Source: an uncultured Prevotellaceae bacterium (GTDB lineage: Bacteria > Bacteroidota > Bacteroidia > Bacteroidales > Bacteroidaceae). From it: a stretch of DNA of 64,000 nucleotides. The stretch spans positions 1-64,000 of the forward strand of contig CADCDK010000003.1 of NCBI GenBank assembly GCA_902800185.1, read 5' to 3'. The notes beneath the pieces were generated by a model. The model searched no databases, was not told the origin of the DNA, and saw only the letters and a program-made list of their open reading frames with translations. The translations under genes were made by a program, and so were the position numbers. Positions 43,684 to 52,614 of the stretch are shown piece by piece. How positions within the stretch are numbered: position 1 is the first letter of the stretch; each line of letters opens with the position of its first letter.

Positions 43684-44838
43684 ATGATGAAACAACAGAT
43701 ATGCATCCTCGGTTCCACCGGTTCCATCGGAACTCAGGCGCTTGATGTCATCAGTCAGCACCCCGACCGCTACGAAGTCTATGCACTGACTGCCAACAAC
43801 CGTGTAGAACAGTTAGCAGAACAGGCACGGCGTTTCCATCCCGCCGCCGTGGTCGTTGCCAACGAGTCACGTTACGAAGAGCTGCAAGCACTTCTCTCAG
43901 ACCAACCCGACATCAAGATATATGCAGGCAAGAAGGCTCTCGATGACATTGTCGAGGCAGATCCTATAGATATGGTGCTCACCGCCATGGTGGGCTTTGC
44001 CGGGCTCTCTCCCACCGTCCATGCTATCAAGGCAAAGAAAAAGATTTGTCTTGCCAATAAGGAGACACTGGTTGTGGCGGGAGAACTGATTTGCCAGTTG
44101 GCACAAGAAAACCGAGTTCCCATTCTGCCTGTTGACAGTGAGCACTCGGCTATATTCCAGAGTTTGGTTGGCGAAGGTGACAACGGGATTGAGAAAATCC
44201 TGCTCACCTGCTCGGGCGGTCCCTTCCGAAAGTTCACTGACGAACAGTTGCAGACCGTTACAGCCGCCGATGCACTGAAGCATCCTACGTGGGACATGGG
44301 TGCCAAGATTACCATCGACTCCGCCACGTTGATGAACAAAGGCTTCGAAGTCATCGAGGCGAAATGGCTCTTCGGCGTGCCTGCCGAGAAGATTCAGGTG
44401 CTCATCCACCCGCAGAGCATCGTTCATTCTGCCGTGCAATTCTGCGACGGCAGCGTAAAAGCTCAGTTGGGGGTGCCCGATATGCGTCTTCCCATCCAGT
44501 ACGCCTTCTCGTTCCCCGAGCGCCTGTCACTCAATGGAGAACGTCTGGACCTGTTCCAAAGTCATTCGCTGGAGTTCTTCGAACCCGACCTGCGGAAATT
44601 CCGTTGTCTTGCCCTTGCCTTTGAGTCACTCCGACAGGGCGGTAACATGCCATGCATCGTCAATGCCGCCAATGAGGTGGTGAACGAGGCGTTCCGCCAA
44701 GACCGCTGCTCATTCCCGCGTATGGCGGAAATCATCGAAGAGACCATGCAACGCACGACCTTCGACGCACGCCCATCCCTCGACACCTATTTTGACACAG
44801 ATGCCGAGGCACGGCGAATCGCCACTTCTTTACTTTAA
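43684..44838 (+). CDS. dxr: 1-deoxy-D-xylulose 5-phosphate reductoisomerase
   Basis: A 384-residue enzyme of the MEP isoprenoid pathway, making 2-C-methyl-D-erythritol 4-phosphate with NADPH. The NADPH-binding start ICILGSTGSIGTQALDV, the substrate region PVDSEHSAIFQ, TCSGGPFR and MNKGFEVIEAKWLF are all present. ATG 43687 is equally possible. In many Bacteroidales rseP follows dxr directly; here a GH16-GH43 gene and a Sel1 gene on the other strand lie between them. The dxr and GH16 genes converge with only five bases between their stops. Confidence 0.97.
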   Translation: MMKQQICILGSTGSIGTQALDVISQHPDRYEVYALTANNRVEQLAEQARRFHPAAVVVANESRYEELQALLSDQPDIKIYAGKKALDDIVEADPIDMVLTAMVGFAGLSPTVHAIKAKKKICLANKETLVVAGELICQLAQENRVPILPVDSEHSAIFQSLVGEGDNGIEKILLTCSGGPFRKFTDEQLQTVTAADALKHPTWDMGAKITIDSATLMNKGFEVIEAKWLFGVPAEKIQVLIHPQSIVHSAVQFCDGSVKAQLGVPDMRLPIQYAFSFPERLSLNGERLDLFQSHSLEFFEPDLRKFRCLALAFESLRQGGNMPCIVNAANEVVNEAFRQDRCSFPRMAEIIEETMQRTTFDARPSLDTYFDTDAEARRIATSLL

Positions 44839-44843
44839 TACGT

Positions 44844-47705
44844 TCAGGGAATCCAACTGTCTTTCCACTCCACAACAGGCGTTCCCTCTTCCGAGAAAGT
44901 AATGGGAAGCCAGATATAGCGGGCATCTATCGGGTGTTGCGGTCTCCAGATGTCTGCCATGAAGATATAGGTTGTAGAGGGTTGATGGGCAGTTGAAGAG
45001 TTTGGGACGGGCAGGATAAAAGTGCTCTGTCCGCCGAAAGTAATATCCTTCTTCGGACCTACGCAGGGATTGGGATGCTGCGTCCAGGGTCCGAAGATAT
45101 TTTTTGCAGAGAACATTCGTGCCTCATTGGGGGCCCAGCCCGTACAGCCACTGGTGATCATCCAGTAGGTACCGTCACGTTTAAAGATGGCGGGTGCCTC
45201 GTTGTGCCCGCCAGGAGCCACGCGTACATAGCGTCCTGTGTGGGCTGTGTAGTCGTCCGTCAGCTCGGCAATCTGCAGGGTGAGGTTCTCTTCCGAGGAA
45301 TAGATGTGGTATGCCTTCCCGTCATCATCGACATAAATGGTCATGTCGCGCGACATCTGTCCACCTTCCAAATCACGCCTTACGAAAAGTCCCTTATGGA
45401 CTGCATCCATCCACTCGTCCGACCACGACTTATAGTGGCGCTCGGACTTCAATGCCTTCATGACATCGGCATCCATTCCCTCTGGCAGTATGCCAGGATT
45501 GACACGTCCCGAGCGCAGGAACCTGTACGGTCCCGTTGGCGTGTCGCTGACGGCAACACCGCAACGGGCGGCATCATAACCCTTGCCCTTCAGTTCCAAG
45601 TGGAACCACATGACAAACTTCTGGGTCTTTTCATTATAGACAACCTTCGGACGCTCCAGAATGCACCCACGCTCGATATCGCTACCACGCTCATCGCTTA
45701 CGCTGAGAGCTACGCCCTCGTCCTTCCAGTGCACCAAATCCTTGGACGAATAACAGGTGACACCGACAAGGGCATCACTGGTCGTTTCCGATTTATGTTC
45801 ACCAAACCAATAATAGGTATCACCATGTTTCAGCACGCCGCCACCATGAGCATTGATATGCTTGCCGTTGTTATCAGGCCAGAGTTTGCCAGAATCTATG
45901 CTCTTGCGTTCACGGGTTGCATGCTGATAGTCGCCCTGAATCTGCTTGCCCAATACCAGCTTGTCACCTGAGAGGTCCACCTCGAAGAGGCAAGGCACAC
46001 GGTGGTACCGCCCGTTACGGTTCAGATGACTGTGTACAGACATCAACCAGCGTCCGTCGAAAGTCTTGAAAAGCATGCCATGCCCGAAGTTCGGTGGCGT
46101 AATAGGGTTTGGTTCCTGTATCCAAGGTCCATCGAGCGTACCACTTTCCGAGTAGGCAACGCCCTGCGTATAGACATCGTCAATCCAGCTGGTCCAGAGC
46201 ATTCCGAGCCGTCCCGTACCTGTACGGAAGAGGTAAGGGCCATCGGTCACCTTGTTGGGCTTTACGACCCCGTCTTCCACCTCACGGTTCCATGGCGAGT
46301 CAGAGGCACGGAAAAGCACTTTTCCTTCGCCTACGGAGCCACTCAAGTCTGGCTTCAGCTCTATCTTCTCCATCGTTCCGTTCCAGTTCTGCAACCACTC
46401 CCCGCAATACACCATGTAGGGCTTGCCGTCGGTATCCACCCAGAACGTACCATCGAGCGTAGGCTTCGTGGCCGGCAGATATGTCTCGTCTGCCATCGGC
46501 ACGTAAGGTCCATCGGGACGCTCGCTCACCAACACATGGGAGGCACGTCGCGGAATGACATTACCACGCACGGTATCAATCTTGATGCGCTCGTTGGTGA
46601 AGGTTGCAAAGTAATAATACTTGCCGTTGTATTGGTGCAGTTCGGCAGCCCAGATGGCAGGATTCTCGCCCATCCACGATTCGGGATTGGTGCGTGTCAC
46701 ACGGAATGGACCCGTCCACTGGTTCAGGTCGTAGCTGGTATAGAGCCTTCCGCCCGTCCCCGTCATATAGTAGGTTTGCGAGGCAGAGTCCGCAAGGATG
46801 CAGGGATCGCTCAACACGATGGAATCACGGGGTACGGTACGAATCTGCTCCCTGCGGGGACGTTGCCGCTGATACACCCGTACATAGTCTATCTCGTAGC
46901 GCATCGGCATGGCATGGTCATCAATCTCGCCGCCATTGTCGCCGCCGATGGCAAGGTTCAACAAGATGTACTGCGGTCGCGTAAAGGGATTGATATGCTG
47001 CCCCACCGAGCCATTGACGGTCTCGGAGAGCGGTATTTGATTCAGCAGTTCGTCGTCAAGGTAGATGTTGATGGAGCGCGGTGTCCAGTCCATCCGCCAC
47101 GTGTGGAACTTCTCCGCCCAGTCCTTGTCACGGTCGGTAAAGTGGGTGAAAGGAATCTTCTTCGAGTTCCAGACGGCTTGCCCGTGGTTGTCGTTCCCCC
47201 AGCAGGCATTGGCAAGGATATGAGGAACACCGTTGATGCGGTAGTACTCCATCACGTCAATCTCGCCACACGAGGGCCAAGGCAAATCCTTGCCCAAGAG
47301 CCAGATGGCAGGCCATGCACCTCCAGCCGTGGGAATCTTTGCGCGCACCTCCATTCGTCCGTAGGTGAAATCAAACGATTGGCGCGTGGTGAGTGATGCC
47401 GCCGTATATTCTATCTGCTTGCGTTGCGAGCGCCAGTCGCGCCTACCTTTATTATATAGAGGATTCTCGCGCTGCTCTTTACGCGCTTCAATGACCAGGC
47501 AGCCTCCCTTCTGGTAGGCATTCTCCCCCTGATACCACTGCGCTTCATGGTTTCGCACAAAGCCACGTTCTGGCTCCCACGTCTTGCTGTCGTAAGGTCC
47601 GTCGGTGTTGAATTCGTCACTCCAAACGAGTTTCCACGTTGCCTGCGCCTGCACATTCAAAGCCAGCAACGTTACAAAGAAACAAAGAAAAGTCCGTCTC
47701 ATCAT
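44844..47705 (-). CDS. Three-domain glycoside hydrolase GH16-GH43-GH43, secreted
   Basis: A 953-residue protein with signal peptide MMRRTFLCFFVTLLALNVQAQ. Domain 1 (residues ~24-280) is GH16: LVWSDEFNTDG, the active site CGEIDVMEYY (nucleophile Glu148, acid/base Glu153) and the closing YEIDYVRVYQR. Domain 2 (~292-600) is a five-bladed GH43 propeller beginning IVLSDPCILADSASQTYYMTG (base Asp300). Domain 3 (~612-953), starting GKHINAHGGGVLKHGDTYYWFGEHKS, resembles the GH43 branch of exo-beta-1,3-galactanases. The set would suit attack on a beta-1,3-galactan or arabinogalactan backbone; that substrate is an inference. A low-complexity insert (SSTAHQPSTT, 44965-45010) lies near the C-terminus. 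It follows the Sel1 gene by 53 bases. Confidence 0.88.
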   Translation of the reverse strand: MMRRTFLCFFVTLLALNVQAQATWKLVWSDEFNTDGPYDSKTWEPERGFVRNHEAQWYQGENAYQKGGCLVIEARKEQRENPLYNKGRRDWRSQRKQIEYTAASLTTRQSFDFTYGRMEVRAKIPTAGGAWPAIWLLGKDLPWPSCGEIDVMEYYRINGVPHILANACWGNDNHGQAVWNSKKIPFTHFTDRDKDWAEKFHTWRMDWTPRSINIYLDDELLNQIPLSETVNGSVGQHINPFTRPQYILLNLAIGGDNGGEIDDHAMPMRYEIDYVRVYQRQRPRREQIRTVPRDSIVLSDPCILADSASQTYYMTGTGGRLYTSYDLNQWTGPFRVTRTNPESWMGENPAIWAAELHQYNGKYYYFATFTNERIKIDTVRGNVIPRRASHVLVSERPDGPYVPMADETYLPATKPTLDGTFWVDTDGKPYMVYCGEWLQNWNGTMEKIELKPDLSGSVGEGKVLFRASDSPWNREVEDGVVKPNKVTDGPYLFRTGTGRLGMLWTSWIDDVYTQGVAYSESGTLDGPWIQEPNPITPPNFGHGMLFKTFDGRWLMSVHSHLNRNGRYHRVPCLFEVDLSGDKLVLGKQIQGDYQHATRERKSIDSGKLWPDNNGKHINAHGGGVLKHGDTYYWFGEHKSETTSDALVGVTCYSSKDLVHWKDEGVALSVSDERGSDIERGCILERPKVVYNEKTQKFVMWFHLELKGKGYDAARCGVAVSDTPTGPYRFLRSGRVNPGILPEGMDADVMKALKSERHYKSWSDEWMDAVHKGLFVRRDLEGGQMSRDMTIYVDDDGKAYHIYSSEENLTLQIAELTDDYTAHTGRYVRVAPGGHNEAPAIFKRDGTYWMITSGCTGWAPNEARMFSAKNIFGPWTQHPNPCVGPKKDITFGGQSTFILPVPNSSTAHQPSTTYIFMADIWRPQHPIDARYIWLPITFSEEGTPVVEWKDSWIP

Positions 47706-47758
47706 GTTTTTGTTTTTGGTTATCTCTTACATAATAGACGTTCAGAAGAACAGATGGT

Positions 47759-48331
47759 TTATTTCTTCACCATTTGAAGAATCTTTTTGGCATCGCCATC
47801 ATTTTCGGCCGCTTCTTTCTTCAGTTCGGCGAGAATCTCCTTGCCGTCCTTCTCGTTGTTCACAGCCTTGACGAACCAGCTCCTTGCCTTGGCTTGATCA
47901 GCGGCAACTCCCTTGCCTTTCATATAGCACTTCCCCAACGCTAACTGCGCATCGCCATTGTCCTGCTTGGCAGCCTTGGTGAAGAACTCAAAGGCCTTAG
48001 CGGGGTTCTTCGCCACTCCCTCACCGTTCTTATAGCATTTACCCACCTGATACTGCGCCTTGGCATAGCCCTGCGCCGCCGACTTGCTGTACCAGGCAAA
48101 GGCCGTCTTGTCGTTCTCCTCCACGCCATTACCCTTGTCATAGCAGCGTCCCATGCGGTACTGCGCTTTCCTGTTTCCTTTCTCTGCGGCAGGCTTCAGC
48201 TTGGCAATGGCTGCCTTGTAGTTCTTGGCATCATAGAGAGCCTTCCCCTCTGCATAAAGCTTGTCCGCGCTTTGTGCCAGTGCCGTCATGCAGAGCAGCA
48301 TCAGCAACATCGTTGTCATCAGTTTTTTCAT
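47759..48331 (-). CDS. Secreted Sel1-repeat protein
   Basis: A 190-residue protein with signal peptide MKKLMTTMLLMLLCMTALAQ and three to four Sel1-like repeats of about 36 residues (KAQYRMGRCYDKGNGVEENDKTAFAWYSKSAAQGYA, then KAQYQVGKCYKNGEGVAKNPAKAFEFFTKAAKQ, then DAQLALGKCYMKGKGVAADQAKARSWFVKAV). It is a helical-repeat adaptor in the periplasm; binding partner unknown. The start at 48331 is set by the signal peptide and by a -7 box TATCTTTG at 48386-48379; the frame extends upstream without homology. It may be co-transcribed with the GH16-GH43 gene. Confidence 0.85.
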   Translation of the reverse strand: MKKLMTTMLLMLLCMTALAQSADKLYAEGKALYDAKNYKAAIAKLKPAAEKGNRKAQYRMGRCYDKGNGVEENDKTAFAWYSKSAAQGYAKAQYQVGKCYKNGEGVAKNPAKAFEFFTKAAKQDNGDAQLALGKCYMKGKGVAADQAKARSWFVKAVNNEKDGKEILAELKKEAAENDGDAKKILQMVKK

Positions 48332-48378
48332 TGTTCTGTAAGATAAAATCGTGAACACTCTGTTTAGCTTTTCTCCTG

Positions 48379-48386
48379 CAAAGATA
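48379..48386 (-). promoter_or_regulatory. -7 box of the Sel1 gene
   Basis: TATCTTTG on the minus strand, 48 bases upstream of the Sel1 ATG. No clear -33 TTTG at the usual distance. Confidence 0.6.
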
Positions 48387-48473
48387 CAACAACGTTTTCG
48401 GGACAGCAAGGAATTATGGGAATTTAACGCAGTACCCTCCAGTTCGGCCATTTAACTTGTTTTAGGGCGAATT

Positions 48474-48506
48474 GTTTGCATATATCGGAAGAAATGCCGA
48501 CCTTTG
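48474..48506 (+). promoter_or_regulatory. rseP promoter
   Basis: TTTG (48474-48477), about 20 bases of spacer and GACCTTTG (48499-48506), one base off the TAnnTTTG consensus. It lies 21 bases before the rseP ATG at 48528. Its presence fits rseP being transcribed apart from dxr here. Confidence 0.55.
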
Positions 48507-48527
48507 CGGCTCACAAAACAAATCGAT

Positions 48528-49946
48528 ATGGAAATTTTTCTGATTAGATGTTTGCAGTTCATCCTGTCTATATCGCTGCTGGTGCTGTTGCACGAGGGCG
48601 GTCACTTCCTGTTTTCCAAACTCTTTGGCGTAAGAGTTGATAAGTTCTACCTGTTCTTCGACCTCGGAATAGGAAAGTGGAACGGCAGTCTTTTCAAGTT
48701 CAAGCCCAAGAACAGCGACACACAATATGGCATCGGCTGGCTGCCATTGGGCGGCTACTGCAAGATATCAGGCATGATTGATGAGAGCTTTGACACCGAG
48801 CAGATGAAAAAACCGGCACAACCCTGGGAGTTCCGCACCAAACCCACGTGGCAGCGACTGCTCATCATGATTGGCGGCGTGCTGGTGAACTTCCTCCTCG
48901 CGCTCTTCATCTATTCCATGGTTCTCTTCACTTGGGGTGACGAATATATCGCCACGCGCGACATGAAGATGGGCATGAAGTTCAACTCCGAGGCCAAGGC
49001 ACTTGGCTTCCAGGACCACGATATCCTCATCGGCACCGATCTTGGAGAATTCAAGGAGTGGGGAGCCGACATGTTCCGCGCATTGGCAGAAGCCCACCGA
49101 GCCGACATCATCCGTGACGGCAAACCCATGAGCATCGACCTGCCTGGCGACCTGAACCTCCTCGACATGATCAAGAGCACCCCCAAGTTTGCCACCCCCT
49201 TCATCCCGGCAGAAATAGACAGCGTTATTCCTGCCTCGCCAGCTGACGCCATCGGTATGCGGAAGGGTGACCATATCCTCGCCATCAACGGTAGGGAGAT
49301 CGATTCCTGGAACGAGTTCCAAAACGAGATGGGACGCATGACCGATGTCATGACCGAGGCACAGACCCGTGCAGACAGTTTGAAAGTGAGGACGACCACC
49401 ATCGTGTTCCGCCATCAAGCTGCACAAGCCGGCACAGACACCCTGCTGACAGCCAAGGCTGACACCGCCCAAGTGGTGCTCAGCGAAGAGCTGATGTTAG
49501 GTGTTACCATGTCGAATGTACTCACCTACTACAAACCTACCCAGCAGACCTACACGCTTCTGGAGAGCATCCCTGCCGGCATTGCCTACGGATGGAACAT
49601 GCTGAAGGGCTACGTGGGTGACTTGAAATATCTCTTCAGCTCTGACGGAGCCAAGTCCCTGGGTGGATTCGGTGCCATCGGTAGCATGTTCCCCCCCATG
49701 TGGGACTGGCACGCCTTCTGGCTGATGACGGCCTTCCTAAGCATCATCCTTGCCTTCATGAACATCCTGCCCATCCCCGCCCTCGACGGCGGCCATGTGC
49801 TTTTCCTCATCTACGAGATGCTGACAGGCCGCAAGCCCTCAGAACAGTTCCTTATCCGTGCCGAGTATTTCGGCTTCGGTCTCGTGCTGTTGCTCATGGT
49901 GGTAGCCAATCTGAACGACATCCTCCGTTGGCTCGGCTATATGTAG
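48528..49946 (+). CDS. rseP: RseP-type site-2 intramembrane metalloprotease
   Basis: A 472-residue inner-membrane zinc protease. It has HEGGH (residues 22-26) in the first membrane helix, a PDZ-like domain (IDSVIPASPADAIGMRKGDHILAINGREI) in the periplasm, and the second metal motif MNILPIPALDGGHVLFLIYE in a late helix. RseP cleaves anti-sigma factors and leftover signal peptides. The start at 48528 is chosen from homology and the nearby promoter. It normally follows dxr. It is followed after 18 bases by a glycosyltransferase. Confidence 0.95.
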   Translation: MEIFLIRCLQFILSISLLVLLHEGGHFLFSKLFGVRVDKFYLFFDLGIGKWNGSLFKFKPKNSDTQYGIGWLPLGGYCKISGMIDESFDTEQMKKPAQPWEFRTKPTWQRLLIMIGGVLVNFLLALFIYSMVLFTWGDEYIATRDMKMGMKFNSEAKALGFQDHDILIGTDLGEFKEWGADMFRALAEAHRADIIRDGKPMSIDLPGDLNLLDMIKSTPKFATPFIPAEIDSVIPASPADAIGMRKGDHILAINGREIDSWNEFQNEMGRMTDVMTEAQTRADSLKVRTTTIVFRHQAAQAGTDTLLTAKADTAQVVLSEELMLGVTMSNVLTYYKPTQQTYTLLESIPAGIAYGWNMLKGYVGDLKYLFSSDGAKSLGGFGAIGSMFPPMWDWHAFWLMTAFLSIILAFMNILPIPALDGGHVLFLIYEMLTGRKPSEQFLIRAEYFGFGLVLLLMVVANLNDILRWLGYM

Positions 49947-49964
49947 AAACTATAACTCCGCATC

Positions 49965-50993
49965 ATGACCTCTCTCCCCTCTCCCCTCGTAGATGTCTCC
50001 GTACTGATGTTGTTCTTCAACCGTCCCGATTCTTTTCGGCGAGTGTTTGAACAAGTACGTCTGGCCCGTCCCGCCCGTCTGTTTCTCTATCAGGACGGTC
50101 CGCGTGGCGACCACGACCTGCCCGGCATTGAGGCCTGCCGACAGATTGTTGCCGACGAGAACATCGACTGGGAGTGCGAGGTACACCGCTGCTATCAGCA
50201 GCACAACCTCGGCTGCGACCCCTCTGGCTATTTGTCGCACACATGGGCATTCTCCCTTACTGACAAGTGTATCGTGCTGGAGGATGACGTTGTCCCCTCG
50301 CAGTCATTCTTTCCCTTCTGCAAAGAGATGCTCGACCGTTACGAGAACGACGAGCGCATTACCATGATAACTGGCTTCAACGTCGATGAGGAGACCCAGG
50401 ACGTTGCCGAAGACTATTTCTTCACTTCCGTTTTCAGCATCTGGGGGTGGGCATCGTGGCGGCGCGTGGTCAGCCAGTGGCAGGGCGACTATGCCTTCAT
50501 GGACGACCCACAGACCATGAGTCAGCTCACGGCAGTCGTCAAGGAACGCCGCTTCCGCTCCGACTTCATCAAGATGTGCCACGACCACCGCGCCTCGGGC
50601 AAGCAATACTTCGAGAGCATTTTTTGGTCGTGCATGTTGCTCAACAACGGCCTTGCCGTCATGCCACGCGCGAACCTTATTACGAATATTGGTGCCACAG
50701 CCGACTCCACCCACTATTCCGCACTTCGCACCATGCCCCACGGCCTACGCCGCATCTTCACCATGCAGCGTCATGAGCTACAGTTCCCCCTGCGCCATCC
50801 CCGCTATGTCATTGAGCATGTAGCCTACAAACACCGTCTTTACCGTGTCAATGCATGGGGCCATCCCTGTGTGAAAGTCGTCCGTTCCCTGGAAGAGCTC
50901 CTTCTGAACCTCCGCTACGGCAACTTCCGTCACATCTACCGTTCCATCCTGCGCCGCATCAATAAATGGCTCGGACGCGACCGCCACGTATAA
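49965..50993 (+). CDS. GT-A-fold glycosyltransferase
   Basis: A 342-residue protein. The N-terminal sequence VDVSVLMLFFNRPDSFRRVFEQVR and KCIVLEDDVVPSQSFFPFCKEML (Glu-Asp-Asp near residues 106-108, the metal/sugar-nucleotide site) are typical of GT-A transferases related to GT2. SIWGWASWRRVVSQW and the Arg-rich C-terminus match a Bacteroidetes group of surface-glycan transferases. There is no signal or membrane helix, so it is cytoplasmic or peripheral. It follows rseP by 18 bases and precedes a GT4 gene. Donor and acceptor unknown. Confidence 0.8.
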   Translation: MTSLPSPLVDVSVLMLFFNRPDSFRRVFEQVRLARPARLFLYQDGPRGDHDLPGIEACRQIVADENIDWECEVHRCYQQHNLGCDPSGYLSHTWAFSLTDKCIVLEDDVVPSQSFFPFCKEMLDRYENDERITMITGFNVDEETQDVAEDYFFTSVFSIWGWASWRRVVSQWQGDYAFMDDPQTMSQLTAVVKERRFRSDFIKMCHDHRASGKQYFESIFWSCMLLNNGLAVMPRANLITNIGATADSTHYSALRTMPHGLRRIFTMQRHELQFPLRHPRYVIEHVAYKHRLYRVNAWGHPCVKVVRSLEELLLNLRYGNFRHIYRSILRRINKWLGRDRHV

Positions 50994-51071
50994 TGCCACA
51001 AACTGTAGTCTTGTTTTTTCAAATTGGTATATTTTTGTATGGTTGCGCATCAGAGTGTGCGGAATAATGAG

Positions 51072-51079
51072 TATCTTTG
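51072..51079 (+). promoter_or_regulatory. -7 box of the GT4 gene
   Basis: A perfect TATCTTTG, 23 bases before the chosen ATG at 51103. It argues against the in-frame starts at 51043 and 51067. Confidence 0.6.
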
Positions 51080-51102
51080 TGGCGAAATACATGGACTGCG
51101 GT

Positions 51103-52440
51103 ATGAAAATACGTGTGGCTTTTTTCTTTGAGAACAAAGGATTGGCAGGCTTCGACTGCCGTCGCATAGGCGAGGGCAATCCCGGATTGGGCGGCACTGC
51201 CTACATGTTCTACGTGGTTGCGTGGCTGCTCGCCTCGCGCAACAACGATATTGACGTGACACTAATGACAACACATGAGGGGCTCTTCCCAGATTGCCTG
51301 CGGGTGGAACAGGTGGAAGGACTCACCGATGCCATGCGCCGATGTCGGAAACAGGGCATCGAATATCTCGTGACGAAGTACAGCGAGGAGCATCGCCAGA
51401 TGAAGGAGTTGTTCCCCCCCCCAGGAAACAAGTGCGAGGGAACAGGGTGCAAGGACGTGAAGTTGATCGTCTGGTGTCATAACTTTGCCAGTGCGAAGAT
51501 GCTGCGGTTTTATGCCCAATGTCCTAACGTGGCACGGCTTATTTGTGTGGGGCGCGAGCAGATGGACCGTTATAGGGATCATCAGGCCTTTGCCAAGTCC
51601 GATTACATCTTCAACTGTGTCGATACGGGCATTGTGACCCACCAGATGAAAGAAAGCATGCAAGAAGATTTTGCACGACGGGGCAACATAGTGTGCTACA
51701 TCGGGGCGGTGATTCCATCGAAGGGCCTGCACCTGCTTACCGCCGCTTGGCGAAATGTGCTGAAGCAAGTGCCCGATGCGGAGTTGTACGTAATAGGCAA
51801 CGGTGCGCTCTATGGAGGTAACCCGAAGTTGGGACCATGGAATCTGGCTGAACGGACTTACGAGCAGAGGGTCTTGCGCCCGGTGATGGAGGACGGAAAG
51901 CTGTTGCCCAGCGTCCACCTCATGGGAATTGTGGGAGGAAAGGAGAAGTTTGACCTGCTTCGAAAGGTACGCGTGGGAGTGCCAAACCCATCGGGTGAGA
52001 CCGAGACGTTCTGCATCAGTGCCATCGAAATGCAGCTGATGGGAGCCCGCATTGCCTCGAAACGTTGCCCAGGCTATCTGGACACGGTGCGCAACGGCAG
52101 ACTGGTCAACTCGAAAAGGGAGCTTGCAGACTGCATCGTCAGGGAACTGTTAGAGCCTACCACGGACTACGTCAGCACACTCAAGGACATTCGACAGCGG
52201 TTTTCACTGGAGGCTGTTGCCAAAGATTGGGAGGAATTATTCTTGGAGGCTCTGCCCGAAGGCCGTCATCTGCACGACATCCTGCCAATGGCGAACCTCG
52301 ACTTTGAGCATAAGTGGCTGAAGGAGCGGCTACGGCGGTGGAAGGAGCAGCTTCCATGGTTGCGGAGAGTGCTTCCAATGGTGGACAACTTCTACGAGGC
52401 GAAACGTGCTGCGTCACATTTCCTTGGGCGATACCTCTAA
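51103..52440 (+). CDS. GT4-family glycosyltransferase
   Basis: A 445-residue GT-B fold protein. The N-terminal Rossmann half has GNPGLGGTAYMFYVVAWLLA, where the glycine loop binds the acceptor. The C-terminal half has IVCYIGAVIPSKGLHLLTAAWRNV, DAELYVIGNGALYGG and the nucleotide-sugar motif NPSGETETFCISAIEMQLMG (Glu-x7-Glu type). A low-complexity insert (PPPGNKCEGTGCKD, 51418-51455) interrupts the N-terminal half. It probably adds a sugar to a cell-surface glycan; the donor is unknown. Confidence 0.88.
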   Translation: MKIRVAFFFENKGLAGFDCRRIGEGNPGLGGTAYMFYVVAWLLASRNNDIDVTLMTTHEGLFPDCLRVEQVEGLTDAMRRCRKQGIEYLVTKYSEEHRQMKELFPPPGNKCEGTGCKDVKLIVWCHNFASAKMLRFYAQCPNVARLICVGREQMDRYRDHQAFAKSDYIFNCVDTGIVTHQMKESMQEDFARRGNIVCYIGAVIPSKGLHLLTAAWRNVLKQVPDAELYVIGNGALYGGNPKLGPWNLAERTYEQRVLRPVMEDGKLLPSVHLMGIVGGKEKFDLLRKVRVGVPNPSGETETFCISAIEMQLMGARIASKRCPGYLDTVRNGRLVNSKRELADCIVRELLEPTTDYVSTLKDIRQRFSLEAVAKDWEELFLEALPEGRHLHDILPMANLDFEHKWLKERLRRWKEQLPWLRRVLPMVDNFYEAKRAASHFLGRYL

Positions 52441-52540
52441 TTTTGTAGGGGTAACTTTCAAAATATGCAAGAAATGTTTCAAAATTCACAAAAACCATCA
52501 GAAAGAGCGTTGGAGGCTTACGGGAATGAGAAAAAATGAG

Positions 52541-52548
52541 TAACTTTG
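52541..52548 (+). promoter_or_regulatory. -7 box of the TonB-dependent receptor gene
   Basis: TAACTTTG, giving a leader of roughly 60 bases before ATG 52615. No -33 TTTG at standard spacing. The 174-base gap upstream shows no Fur-box-like palindrome that I can identify. Confidence 0.55.
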
Positions 52549-52614
52549 AACCTGCAACAGAGATACCGAGGAAACAAAACTGATGGAATAAAACATAATA
52601 AGTAATATTAAACC

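Noticed and set aside
46002..47396. A 464-codon plus-strand open frame opposite the GH16-GH43 gene
   Set aside because: It is the complement of a gene with clear GH16 and GH43 active sites; its own translation is His/Arg/Val-rich without any recognisable domain.
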